DNA of 35,985 bases from assembly GCA_038227045.1 (NCBI GenBank), contig JBBRQD010000055.1, positions 1-35,985 on the forward strand, written 5' to 3'. The position numbers and the translations under genes are program-made. Position 1 is the first letter of the stretch. Each line of letters opens with the position of its first letter. Shown piece by piece: positions 16,497-24,877 of the stretch. The notes below the pieces were generated by a model that worked only from the letters and a program-made list of their open reading frames with translations, was not told the origin of the DNA and did no database searches. The DNA comes from JANXLS01 sp038227045. Its GTDB lineage: Bacteria; Planctomycetota; SZUA-567; H5-PLA8.

Positions 16497-16927
16497 GATG
16501 GAATCCCGAGTATGGCTTCCACTCTATCAGGCGAAGCGCCCGGCTCAAGTCGGGTGCATGGATATATTTCAACACATAGCAAATCGGCAACCGGATCGCT
16601 ACCCAGCGCCGGGCAGCATTTCGAAAAAAAATCATAAGACAGAGCCATTTATAGGGTTGTATTTTAACAAATTTTCCAATCTTACACGCGTTGTGGCACT
16701 ATATAGAAAGAGGATTTGGTCCGTGTCGAAGCACACTGAAGCGAATGGGTACACGCATTGCCATGCACGACACCCCGCCGTAAAAACGGCGAATTTTGTC
16801 ATTGCGAATCGGTTGTTATGTTCAAACCCTCACAGTACGATGTGCGATATCAGCGCGTGTAGATCTGCAGCGGCACTACGTTTGTGGCGCGTGGAGCACT
16901 TGTGACGGTGGTTTTGAAGGAGCTGAG
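16497..16927. other. Divergent intergenic region, with a small GC hairpin
   Basis: This 431-base gap separates the polyprenyl synthase and kinase genes. It includes an AT-rich part (about 16620-16710) with a TATATA at 16700-16705 that may hold the kinase promoter, and a small perfect hairpin CGCCGT-AAAA-ACGGCG (16776-16791) followed by AATTTTG, which could be an attenuator-like structure in the kinase leader. No gene is convincing here; the frame that continues into the kinase from 16796 lacks a start site with ribosome-binding sequence. Confidence 0.4.
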
Positions 16928-19525
16928 ATGCCTCTTGATACAAATCGGTTTGATGAATTCGTCATCGAGTCGATGATTGGCGAAGGCGGCATGGGCAAGG
17001 TCTACCGGGCACGGCAGACCGCGCTGGACCGTTGGGTCGCATTGAAAGTCTTGCCGCGCGCAAAAGAAAATCCCAGTTTCACCGAACGCTTCTATCGCGA
17101 AGCGCGCTCGGCCGCGCGGCTGGTCCATCCGAATATCATTCAGATTCACACCGTTGGAGAAATGCAGGGCGTACCGTATTTCACAATGGAGTACGTCGAG
17201 GGCGAAGACCTCGAACACATCATTCAAGCCGCCGACATGCCGTTGAGCAACGACTGCATCATTGAAATTGCGCGGTCGGTGGCCAAAGCGCTGGCCGTGG
17301 CGTTCGAGCAGGGCGTCGTCCATCGCGATATTAAACCGGCAAACATCATGGTGTCGAAGACCGGCCTGGTGAAGGTCATGGATTTCGGCCTGGCCAAGGA
17401 ACTGGATCACAGCATTACGCAATCCGGCATGGTGGTGGGCACGCCCTCGTACATGTCGCCGGAGCAGGGCAGCGGGCAGACTGTCGATTTTCGTTCTGAT
17501 TTGTATTCGCTGGGATGCGTGCTGTACGCCTGCATCAAGGGGGAGCCGCCGTTTCTCGGAGAGAAAGTCGCGACGATCATTTACAAACACATGTTCGAGC
17601 CGCCGCCGCCACTGAGTGACGCCGAACATCCTGTCGATCCCGATCTCGAAGCGGTCGTCATGCGGATGCTGGCGAAGAAGCCGGAGGATCGCTACAACTC
17701 CTGCGAAGCCCTGCTGGAAGCGCTGGCCAAAATGCAGTTCAATTCGGCGTCGGCGGAACTGCTTCTTTCCCGGCATGCGCAAAAGAGCCTCAAAGCGAAA
17801 AATCTGGTGGCGAAAAAGCCACTTGCGCAAGATCCGGATGCACCGGTGAATCTGGCTCCGCAGACGGCAGTGCCGATCGGGCCCAATACGGTCGTGGAGG
17901 TGCAGCACGTAGAGAAAAAAGCGCCCAATCGCGCTGAATTAATGCCGGAACGCATTAAACAGCACATGTCCACGCCGACGCTTTATGTGGCACCGCCGAG
18001 TTTGGTGGCACCGCTGGGAAAGACATTGGCGGATAAGGCTAAACTCGCCCCGAATTACAAGCCTCTGAACACCCCGACGAAACGTTCGCCGGAGGTTTCG
18101 GACGTGCCGGCAGTTCCCGCCGCGCCTGCCCCGCCGGCGATTCCACCCCCTCGGGTCAGTGTCACTCCGGCTCGAGCCAACATTGCTCCGAGTAGGGCAA
18201 ACATTACTCCGGCTCGGATCGATGTCACTCCGACTCGGACCAGTGTCACTCCGAATACGGAAACAAATTCGCCGCAGACGCCTGTCAAGCCGCTAAACAA
18301 ACTGGGGCCTCCGCAGAAAAAAGAGCAAAGCGGCATTCTGCCATTGGAAGGCAAATTGCGGAAGCCCCCTTCAAACGTGAGAGGGCCGGCTTCCATTCTC
18401 GAAGAAGCGGAAGTGGTGCATAGGAAGGGGCCGCTTCCGGTGATGCGCGTGCAGCCCCGCCCGGAAAGCGTATCGCCGGTTTTCAGTAAACTTGCGGACG
18501 GAAGGTGGTCCTACTCGAAATTGGTTCCACGTTGTTCTCACGCCGAAGGACTCGCGCAAACTCTAGCGCCGATTGCCTCGTTGGACGTAAAGAATCGCGG
18601 CTTGGGCGATTGCCTGCTGTGTTCCAATTGGAACAAGCGCTTGGGCTGTGCCGTCGCGTCTAACGAAGACATGCTGGTGAAGGGCCGCTTCAGCGGCATG
18701 AAGCTGTTGACCGAGCAGGCCGCGATATGGATAGGCGCGGGGCGTTTCGACAATGCCATTGCACTCCTCAGCGAATTCATCGAGGACAATCCGACTAATC
18801 CATACGGCTTCCACGAATTGGCGCGCATCTACGATCACCCGGATTATAAGGGGCGCGATAAACGGCGCGGGATCATCCTCTACTTGCGCTACGTGGAACT
18901 GGCACGCGAGCAGGATGAAGGCTCGATGATTGAAATCTCGCAGGCGGAAGCGCGCGCCAACGCGATGAAATCGCTGCCGTTTACATCCGGTGGCGTGGTA
19001 GCCGGCGAGGCGATCGAATTCGATTGCTTCTATCGCGGCGCCGTGGACTGTTATGTCTACTGTCGCGTGGACATGACGCAGTTGATCGCAATCTGCGCCG
19101 GCAGCGTGGATCCGCAGACCGGCGTTTCGGAGCCGGATCCGAACGCGAATGTCAGCGCATTCCGCCGGGCGAAATCCATTTTCACGCGCCCAAAGTCCGA
19201 GCAGGAAAAGCAGGAAGCCCAGTCCGTCGTGCGGAAGGAATTGGCGCGGCTCGCCGAACTCGATACGGCGGAGTTGAAAAAAGAGCCCCAGATTGCCTGT
19301 CAGTTGAATTTGGACAAATTGAGTCCCATGGAAGTGCTGACCCTCCCGCCGGATCTTTCAATTTTGAAGTTCAACGACAAGAGCGGTGGAAATACCTTTT
19401 TGTTTACCGGAAGCAACGAGTTTCAAGGGCAGCGGGCGGCGGAATTTTTCCGGCGGCGGCTGGGACAGGCCACGGGCCTGGGTACGGTGAAGATTGAGAC
19501 TGGCCGGTTCAATACGAAGGCGTAG
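16928..19525 (+). CDS. Hanks-type Ser/Thr protein kinase with Pro-rich repeat linker and unassigned C-terminal domain
   Basis: Residues 1-270 form an apparently active kinase domain: glycine loop GEGGMGKV (18-25), Lys40 in VALK, HRDIKPAN (132-139), DFG (152-154) and GTPSYMSPEQ. The start at 16928 is chosen because GGAG lies five bases upstream and the product begins just before the kinase fold. Residues about 380-500 are a Pro/Thr-rich linker with heptad-like repeats of V-T-P-x-R-x-N. The C-terminal region (about 510-865) holds a cysteine cluster (CSH, then CLLCSNWNKRLGC, residues ~535-577), a short helical TPR-like part, and a beta-rich end I cannot assign. No membrane segment is evident, unlike many bacterial receptor kinases. 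Two small genes follow in the same direction with gaps of 49 and 66 bases. Confidence 0.9.
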   Translation: MPLDTNRFDEFVIESMIGEGGMGKVYRARQTALDRWVALKVLPRAKENPSFTERFYREARSAARLVHPNIIQIHTVGEMQGVPYFTMEYVEGEDLEHIIQAADMPLSNDCIIEIARSVAKALAVAFEQGVVHRDIKPANIMVSKTGLVKVMDFGLAKELDHSITQSGMVVGTPSYMSPEQGSGQTVDFRSDLYSLGCVLYACIKGEPPFLGEKVATIIYKHMFEPPPPLSDAEHPVDPDLEAVVMRMLAKKPEDRYNSCEALLEALAKMQFNSASAELLLSRHAQKSLKAKNLVAKKPLAQDPDAPVNLAPQTAVPIGPNTVVEVQHVEKKAPNRAELMPERIKQHMSTPTLYVAPPSLVAPLGKTLADKAKLAPNYKPLNTPTKRSPEVSDVPAVPAAPAPPAIPPPRVSVTPARANIAPSRANITPARIDVTPTRTSVTPNTETNSPQTPVKPLNKLGPPQKKEQSGILPLEGKLRKPPSNVRGPASILEEAEVVHRKGPLPVMRVQPRPESVSPVFSKLADGRWSYSKLVPRCSHAEGLAQTLAPIASLDVKNRGLGDCLLCSNWNKRLGCAVASNEDMLVKGRFSGMKLLTEQAAIWIGAGRFDNAIALLSEFIEDNPTNPYGFHELARIYDHPDYKGRDKRRGIILYLRYVELAREQDEGSMIEISQAEARANAMKSLPFTSGGVVAGEAIEFDCFYRGAVDCYVYCRVDMTQLIAICAGSVDPQTGVSEPDPNANVSAFRRAKSIFTRPKSEQEKQEAQSVVRKELARLAELDTAELKKEPQIACQLNLDKLSPMEVLTLPPDLSILKFNDKSGGNTFLFTGSNEFQGQRAAEFFRRRLGQATGLGTVKIETGRFNTKA
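18150..18255 (+). repeat. 21-bp degenerate tandem coding repeats in the kinase linker
   Basis: About five copies of a 21-base unit encode a seven-residue motif (VTPARAN, IAPSRAN, ITPARID, VTPTRTS and a final VTPN). The units differ by several bases each, so the array is old. It forms a basic, Pro-rich spacer between the kinase domain and the C-terminal domain. Confidence 0.75.
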
Positions 19526-19574
19526 AGGCGTGAGTCAGGCCGGATTTTAGAACGACCCAATCGGGAGGCCTCAA

Positions 19575-20114
19575 ATGCGCCGAACTATCGCCGCCATTTC
19601 AATTTCGTTCTCCGCACTTTTTTCATGCGGGGCCAATGCGGCCGTCGCGGCGTTGGATGTTCAGATCAAAGACGTGAAAAAGCAATCCACTCTGGTTATC
19701 AAGAAAAAAGTCAAGCAGGCCGAGATCGGTGCGGCATTGGCCGAGATATTCCCGAAACTCGGCGCGTTCATGAGGTCCCAAAAAATTCAGCAGCTTTCGG
19801 CTCCGATGACTTTCTATTCGAAAACAACGGGAGGTGAATTGGAAATCGAAGCCGGTGTTGTTGTTCCCGATGGAACCAAGGGCGAAGGCGCAATCGTAGC
19901 CGGCGAATTGCCTGCCGGGAAGGCAGCTTATTTCGTCCACGTGGGGCCTTATGAGAAATTGCCGGCAGCGTACGATATGGCAAAAGAGATATTGAAGGAC
20001 AATCAGATGAAGGACAAGGGCGTGAGTTGGGAGTTTTATATCAACGATCCGGCCACCGTAAAACCGGATGAAATAAAGACTGAAGTCTACATGCCGGTCG
20101 AAGAGAAGAAATAG
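19575..20114 (+). CDS. Exported GyrI-like/SOUL-type domain protein
   Basis: The start at 19575 follows GGGAGG by six bases. A signal peptide (MRRTIAAISISFSALFSCGANAAVA) precedes a domain of about 150 residues that looks like a GyrI-like ligand-binding fold: the PMTFYSK strand, LEIEAGVVVP, GELPAGKAAYFVHVGPYEKLPAAYDMAKE, and the closing WEFYINDPATVKPDEIKTEVYMPV, where the glutamate sits at the usual ligand-pocket position. Known GyrI-like proteins are mostly cytoplasmic, so an exported one is less common. It lies between the kinase gene (gap 49 bases) and the SDR gene (gap 66 bases) and may be co-expressed with them. Ligand unknown. Confidence 0.8.
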   Translation: MRRTIAAISISFSALFSCGANAAVAALDVQIKDVKKQSTLVIKKKVKQAEIGAALAEIFPKLGAFMRSQKIQQLSAPMTFYSKTTGGELEIEAGVVVPDGTKGEGAIVAGELPAGKAAYFVHVGPYEKLPAAYDMAKEILKDNQMKDKGVSWEFYINDPATVKPDEIKTEVYMPVEEKK

Positions 20115-20180
20115 ACGCGCGGCATACATTGAAACTGGATGCAGTGCCAGATCGTCCTAGTTCCTATAATGGAGACAGAC

Positions 20181-21119
20181 ATGCGGATTGCGGTGACGGG
20201 CGCGGCGGGATTTCTGGGGTCTCATCTGGTGGACCGGCTTATGGCCGAAGGGCACGAGGTCATCGGCGTCGATAGCCTGATCACCGGGCAGCTTGAGAAT
20301 CTCAAGCACCTCGAAAGCAACAAGTCGTTCCGGTTCGTGAAAACGGACGTGACTCAGTACATTCATATTCCCGGGCCGATCGACCGCGTGTATCATTTCG
20401 CCTCGCCCGCCAGCCCGCTGGATTTTCCGCGCTACCCGGTCCACATTCTCAAAGTCGGCGCGCTGGGCACGCTCAACGCGCTGGGCCTGTCGAAGGCCAA
20501 AGGTGCGCGCCTGCTGCTGGCGTCGACCAGCGAGGTCTACGGCGACCCGCAGGTCCACCCGCAGATCGAAAGCTACTGGGGCCACGTCAACCCGATTGGC
20601 GAACGGTCGATGTACGACGAAGCCAAGCGCTTCGCCGAAGCGCTGACGATGTCCTACCACCGCCAGAATCAGGTCGACACGCGGATCGTGCGCATCTTCA
20701 ACACGTACGGCCCGCGCATGCGGCTCGACGACGGGCGCGTGCTGCCGAACTTTTTCCGCTCCGCGCTGCACAACGAACCGGTGACGATCTATGGCGATGG
20801 GAGCCAGACGCGCAGTTTCTGTTACGTGGACGATCTGCTGCGCGGCATCATGCTGCTGATGGAATCGCAACTGGACGATCCGACGAACATCGGCAATCCG
20901 GAAGAGATCACAGTGCTGGAATTCGCGAAGGAAATTATCGCGCTGGCCGAGTCGAAGAGCGAAATCGTCTTCAAGCCGCTGCCAAAGGACGATCCCTGCC
21001 GGCGCCGTCCGGACATCACGCGCGCTCAAACGTTGCTCGGATGGTCCCCCACGGTCAACCGCAAAGAAGGACTGCGCCGCACGGCGGACGATTTCAAACG
21101 GCGTCTCGGGGCAAAATAG
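20181..21119 (+). CDS. NAD-dependent SDR, UDP-glucuronate decarboxylase (UXS)-like
   Basis: An extended short-chain dehydrogenase of 312 residues. The Rossmann motif is TGAAGFLGSHL at the N-terminus; the catalytic pair is in SMYDEAKRFAE (YxxxK). Blocks typical of UXS-like enzymes include YHFASPASPLDFPRYP, STSEVYGDPQVHPQ, RIFNTYGPRM, DDGRVLPNF and DGSQTRSFCYVDDL. The reaction would be UDP-glucuronate to UDP-xylose, for cell-surface polysaccharide; a related dTDP-glucose 4,6-dehydratase-type activity cannot be excluded. I chose the ATG at 20181 because GGAG lies upstream and the Rossmann fold begins at residue 2. It ends a run of three co-directional genes and converges on the second kinase gene. 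Confidence 0.88.
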   Translation: MRIAVTGAAGFLGSHLVDRLMAEGHEVIGVDSLITGQLENLKHLESNKSFRFVKTDVTQYIHIPGPIDRVYHFASPASPLDFPRYPVHILKVGALGTLNALGLSKAKGARLLLASTSEVYGDPQVHPQIESYWGHVNPIGERSMYDEAKRFAEALTMSYHRQNQVDTRIVRIFNTYGPRMRLDDGRVLPNFFRSALHNEPVTIYGDGSQTRSFCYVDDLLRGIMLLMESQLDDPTNIGNPEEITVLEFAKEIIALAESKSEIVFKPLPKDDPCRRRPDITRAQTLLGWSPTVNRKEGLRRTADDFKRRLGAK

Positions 21120-21139
21120 CGCACCACAACAGCGGCGGC

Positions 21140-22414
21140 CTACCTTCTCAAAAGCATGATAACAACCGCCACCATGGCCATGCATGCCATCGCCAGGGTG
21201 GCGATGGCCGCGGGCAGGCGCGAATTTTGTGGCAGAAAACTAAAGAATTTGTCGATGGCACCCTCGACATCATACGCGAGCCACGGTTTTTCCATCGCCG
21301 CCAGCTTGTCGCTCAAACGCGCGGCAAACGCATGCGCTTTCTCCGCGGATTTCGATCCGGGCATGTGACCGTTCTGGCATTGAACAACGACCTCGCGCAG
21401 TTGCGCCGTGTTCTGCGGGCGCTTGTCCACATCCTTCTCCATCATGAGACAAATCAACGCACTGACATGCTTCGAAACCGAGGCATTGGCTTCGTGCGGC
21501 GGACGGAGAGGCGTCGAAATGTGCTGGGTCATGACCATGATCGGATTGGATCCGGGGAACGGAACGTCGCCCGTCGCGAGGTGGTACAGCGTCGCGCCCA
21601 GGCCGTAAATATCCGCGCGAATGTCCACGTCGAGCTGTCCGCGAGCCTGTTCGGGCGACAGATAGTACGGCGTGCCGACGGCAAAGCCCGCCAAGGTCAG
21701 CCTCTGGTCGCCCTTTCCGGCGGACGCGAGTCCCAAGTCGGTCAGACGGTAGATGCCCTTCGACGACATCATGATGTTCGACGGTTTGAAATCGCGATGC
21801 ACAATCCCGTGGCGTTCGATTTCCTCCAGCGCCGAACACATCGCGGACGCGATGTTCAGCAGCGTCTCTTCGGTGAACGGGCCGGTCTTTTTCAGCAGGT
21901 TTTCGAGATCCGGGCCGTCGACATAGTCCATCGCGATGTAATGGTATTTTTCGAACGTGCCGAATTCCACGGCGGAGACGATGTTGGGATGCGACAGGCG
22001 CTGCGTCGCGCGCGCCTCGCGTTTGAAGCGTTCGAGCAACTCTTCGTCCCTGGCCAGGTCCGGCGGCAGTATTTTCAGCGCGACCTGCCGTCCGGTGATC
22101 ATATTTTTCGCGAGATAGACCGAGCCCATCGCACCCTGGCCCAGCTTGCTGACAATGTCGTAGACGCCGACGAGTTTGTATTTCTTCGCGCCGGGCACGG
22201 GCGTGTAATGAGGCGCCTTATCCGATGCGCTGGAACTCGCCGCGCCGGTGCCGGCTACATTGCCGGTCGCTGGAACCGGAGTGGCGCCCGCCACGCCCGC
22301 GCGACCCGGCGTGCCGGCCGGCGGATTGGGTTCGACCGGGTCGCTTTGAGCACCCTGATCGTCTGGACCGAGTGGCGGATTGGATTCGCTTGGAGTCGGC
22401 ACCGTATTCGTCAA
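21140..22414 (-). CDS. Membrane-anchored Ser/Thr protein kinase with DLG variant
   Basis: The 424-residue protein has a disordered Pro/Ala-rich N-terminus (1-80), a kinase domain (about 85-340) and a single C-terminal membrane segment (about 402-422, AIATLAMACMAMVAVVIMLL) ending in Arg-Arg. Kinase motifs are GQGAMGSV, Lys114 in VALK, HRDFKPSN (206-213) and GTPYYLSPEQ. The metal-binding triplet is DLG (226-228) instead of DFG, a tolerated variant. There is no extracellular sensor beyond the anchor, so the whole protein faces the cytoplasm. The start is a TTG at 22412-22414 that overlaps the stop of the upstream PPIase gene (TTGA), which implies translational coupling. Confidence 0.9.
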   Translation of the reverse strand: MTNTVPTPSESNPPLGPDDQGAQSDPVEPNPPAGTPGRAGVAGATPVPATGNVAGTGAASSSASDKAPHYTPVPGAKKYKLVGVYDIVSKLGQGAMGSVYLAKNMITGRQVALKILPPDLARDEELLERFKREARATQRLSHPNIVSAVEFGTFEKYHYIAMDYVDGPDLENLLKKTGPFTEETLLNIASAMCSALEEIERHGIVHRDFKPSNIMMSSKGIYRLTDLGLASAGKGDQRLTLAGFAVGTPYYLSPEQARGQLDVDIRADIYGLGATLYHLATGDVPFPGSNPIMVMTQHISTPLRPPHEANASVSKHVSALICLMMEKDVDKRPQNTAQLREVVVQCQNGHMPGSKSAEKAHAFAARLSDKLAAMEKPWLAYDVEGAIDKFFSFLPQNSRLPAAIATLAMACMAMVAVVIMLLRR

Positions 22415-24699
22415 TCCTTTGGAATCGGGAAATTGTCGGGAATGTCGCCAGCGTCGTACACCAATGTGGGTTTGTACAGGAAGTGCTTGACGATGGCCCG
22501 GCTGTTCAGTGCGCGGAGCCAGACATCGGCGTAATATTTTGCCTGTTCGTTGATGAAGTCGAGTTCAACCTGTTTGCGCTTATCGTTGAATTCCGCCTGC
22601 TGCGCCCCGTGCTTGCGATCGAGGCGGACGATGTGAAAGCCGCGCGCCGACTTCAGCGGCGGCGTGGCCATGCCCGCTTCCAGATTCGTCTTCTTGATTT
22701 CGTGATAGAACTGCTCGGACTCCGGCACGTCGGGCGGAGTGAAGTCGATGTAGCATCCGCTCAATTTGCCGTGGTTGGCCTTGTTCGCCGGCGTGTCGTC
22801 GGAATATTGTTCGACCAACTGCGCCCACGATTCCGGTTTGGCCAGGAATTGTCTGTAGATGTTGTCGGCGATGCTGCCGGCCGTCAGTTTCGCGGCGGCG
22901 TCCGCTCGCAACATGCCGCCGGCGGGCACAATCAGAATGTGGCTGATCTCGAACCACGCCGACTGCGAATACTGTTCGCGCGCCATGGCGAATTCGAATT
23001 TCAGCGTGCGCTCGAAATCTCGCTCGTCGGCCGGAACGACTTTCTTGCGAATCGCGACGCGCAGCACCAGGCTGGCCTCGATCGCACGGCGATAGTCGGC
23101 TTCGGGCTGGCCGAATTTGCGATAGATAAATTCGGGAAACGTCAAATTGGCGTACTCTTTGTTTTCGGTGACCAGTTTGTCGAATTCCAGGCGGTCGTCG
23201 TTCAGTTCGCGCTGCATCGCTTCTTCTTTAATGCGGATGGGCACGATGCGCGGGGCATTCGGAGAACGATGCTTGGGGTCCGCGCATAGCCACTCCATAT
23301 ACGCGACGCCCTTATCTTTCAAAATCGTCAGGACGACTTCGCGGTTGACCAAACGGGTCAGTGCCTCTTCGCCTTCGGTGCGCAGCAGTTCGCGCCAGAC
23401 GTCGGAGCGCTTGATCGGCGCGCCGTTGACGTGCCCGACAACCGGATCGATTTCCGATGTCTCCTTTTCCCCGCCGATGTCGATGCCGATGACGACCGGT
23501 TTTTCCGTTTCCGGCTTCGGTGGCCACAGCGTGGCTTTCTCCGTCTTCAAATCCGCGCGCGCGGCGAGTTGGGCGAGCCAGGATTCGGAGCGCAGTTGGA
23601 TTTCGTTCTCGATGAACAGGCGGTGTACTTTTTCCCTGCTCTGCGCGAAGGTCACGACGGGCGGAAATTTGATGTCCAGCATTTTGACGATGTGCCAGCC
23701 GAATTGGGTTTGGATCGGTCCGGCGATCTGGCCCACTTTGATATTTTTCGTGCCCTCGTAGAACTCTTTTACCATCGGCCCGCGCTTGTGATACCAGCCG
23801 ACTTCGCCCGGCAGCAAGTTAAGCGCTTCGCGTGGAGTCTTTACCGGCAATTTGTTGCCGCCTTTGCGGATGGGCATTTGGTCCATCGGATCGCGTGTGA
23901 AGCGCTTGACATAATCGTTCCAGCGGGTGGGATAAGCTTGAAGCTCTTGCGTCAGCCGTTCGGCCTGAATCCTCGATTCGCGCAACGCGTCGTTGACTTC
24001 GTCCGTCGGCGCATCCTTCAAGATGATGCCATCGTCGCGCTCGCGGTCAATGCGCAATTTGCGCAGCTTCTCGAATTCGAGCATCTGGCCGAACGTCGAT
24101 TTCGTCTGTCCGCCGCGGCTGTGGATGTCGCGCGGATCGAGCGGCGAAATCAAAATGTGCGCGGCGCGATACCGGATCGGCTCCTGGAACATTTCCGGAT
24201 AGGCATCGAAAAATTTGTGCAGCTCTTCGTTGTTGGGATTGACATCCGCCGCCATGCAGCGGCGCGACAGCAAGCGCTGGCGGATGATGATATTCTTGTA
24301 CTCCGAAACGGACATGCCGAACTTCGCGCGTACGATGTCCTCCATCCGCGCCGGCGCCTGCGGATTGACAAGATTTACAATCCCCGTCAATTCGCTGGCG
24401 AGTTCGTTCTTATCGATAGTGTATTGCATGTCGATATCTTGATCGCTGACGACGGCCTTTTGCTCGGCTGCAATCTGCTCGACCAGAATGCGGTGCACGA
24501 GACGGTCCAGCGCGCGGACTCCGGATGAGCCGACCAATTCGCGGATCAATTCCAAACGCCGGATCGGCTTGCCGTCGACTTCGGCGACAATTTCGGGAAT
24601 GCCCTCCATCCCCGGATAATCGGCTTCCGCGGCACGTGTGGACGGTGCGGCCAGCAAGGCCAGAGCGGCGGCGACCGCCATGCGAATGGAATGATTCAT
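22411..24699 (-). CDS. Exported double-parvulin (PpiC/SurA-like) peptidyl-prolyl isomerase
   Basis: The product, 762 residues from the ATG at 24699, starts with a signal peptide (MNHSIRMAVAAALALLAAPSTRAAEA). It contains two SurA-like halves: each has a helical chaperone segment beginning V-x-G-x-P-I (AEVDGKPIRR and GHVNGAPIKR) and a parvulin rotamase domain. The first rotamase runs about residues 180-355 (RYRAAHILISP to FGWHIVKMLDI) and the second about 555-705 (FEISHILIVPAGG to ARGFHIVRLDR). SurA itself also has two parvulin domains but one chaperone core and about 430 residues, so this looks like a duplication of a PrsA/SurA unit. It would assist folding of exported proteins. A further in-frame start lies at 24744. 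Its 3' end overlaps the kinase gene. Confidence 0.85.
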   Translation of the reverse strand: MNHSIRMAVAAALALLAAPSTRAAEADYPGMEGIPEIVAEVDGKPIRRLELIRELVGSSGVRALDRLVHRILVEQIAAEQKAVVSDQDIDMQYTIDKNELASELTGIVNLVNPQAPARMEDIVRAKFGMSVSEYKNIIIRQRLLSRRCMAADVNPNNEELHKFFDAYPEMFQEPIRYRAAHILISPLDPRDIHSRGGQTKSTFGQMLEFEKLRKLRIDRERDDGIILKDAPTDEVNDALRESRIQAERLTQELQAYPTRWNDYVKRFTRDPMDQMPIRKGGNKLPVKTPREALNLLPGEVGWYHKRGPMVKEFYEGTKNIKVGQIAGPIQTQFGWHIVKMLDIKFPPVVTFAQSREKVHRLFIENEIQLRSESWLAQLAARADLKTEKATLWPPKPETEKPVVIGIDIGGEKETSEIDPVVGHVNGAPIKRSDVWRELLRTEGEEALTRLVNREVVLTILKDKGVAYMEWLCADPKHRSPNAPRIVPIRIKEEAMQRELNDDRLEFDKLVTENKEYANLTFPEFIYRKFGQPEADYRRAIEASLVLRVAIRKKVVPADERDFERTLKFEFAMAREQYSQSAWFEISHILIVPAGGMLRADAAAKLTAGSIADNIYRQFLAKPESWAQLVEQYSDDTPANKANHGKLSGCYIDFTPPDVPESEQFYHEIKKTNLEAGMATPPLKSARGFHIVRLDRKHGAQQAEFNDKRKQVELDFINEQAKYYADVWLRALNSRAIVKHFLYKPTLVYDAGDIPDNFPIPKD

Positions 24700-24877
24700 A
24701 CTTGGCAATTCATAACCATAACCCGCTCTGCGCGCAAGAAGCAAAGCGGGGAGAAATCGGCGCGGTCAAAATGTGTCATGTGGTTCACTCTGAAAGCCGC
24801 GCCTCGCATACCCGCGTCGGCATGCTATGATCGAACAAGCCGTGCGTGTGGGGAAGCATTGATTGCGGAGACAGCCT

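Noticed and set aside
16796..16927. Longer N-terminus of the first kinase
   Set aside because: The extension is Cys/Arg-rich and lacks a ribosome-binding site, while the ATG at 16928 has GGAG at good spacing and starts just ahead of the kinase fold.
21041..22534. 497-codon plus-strand open frame
   Set aside because: It lies wholly antisense to the kinase and PPIase genes, has no ribosome-binding site, and its product is Arg/His-rich with no family signature; a GC-bias shadow.
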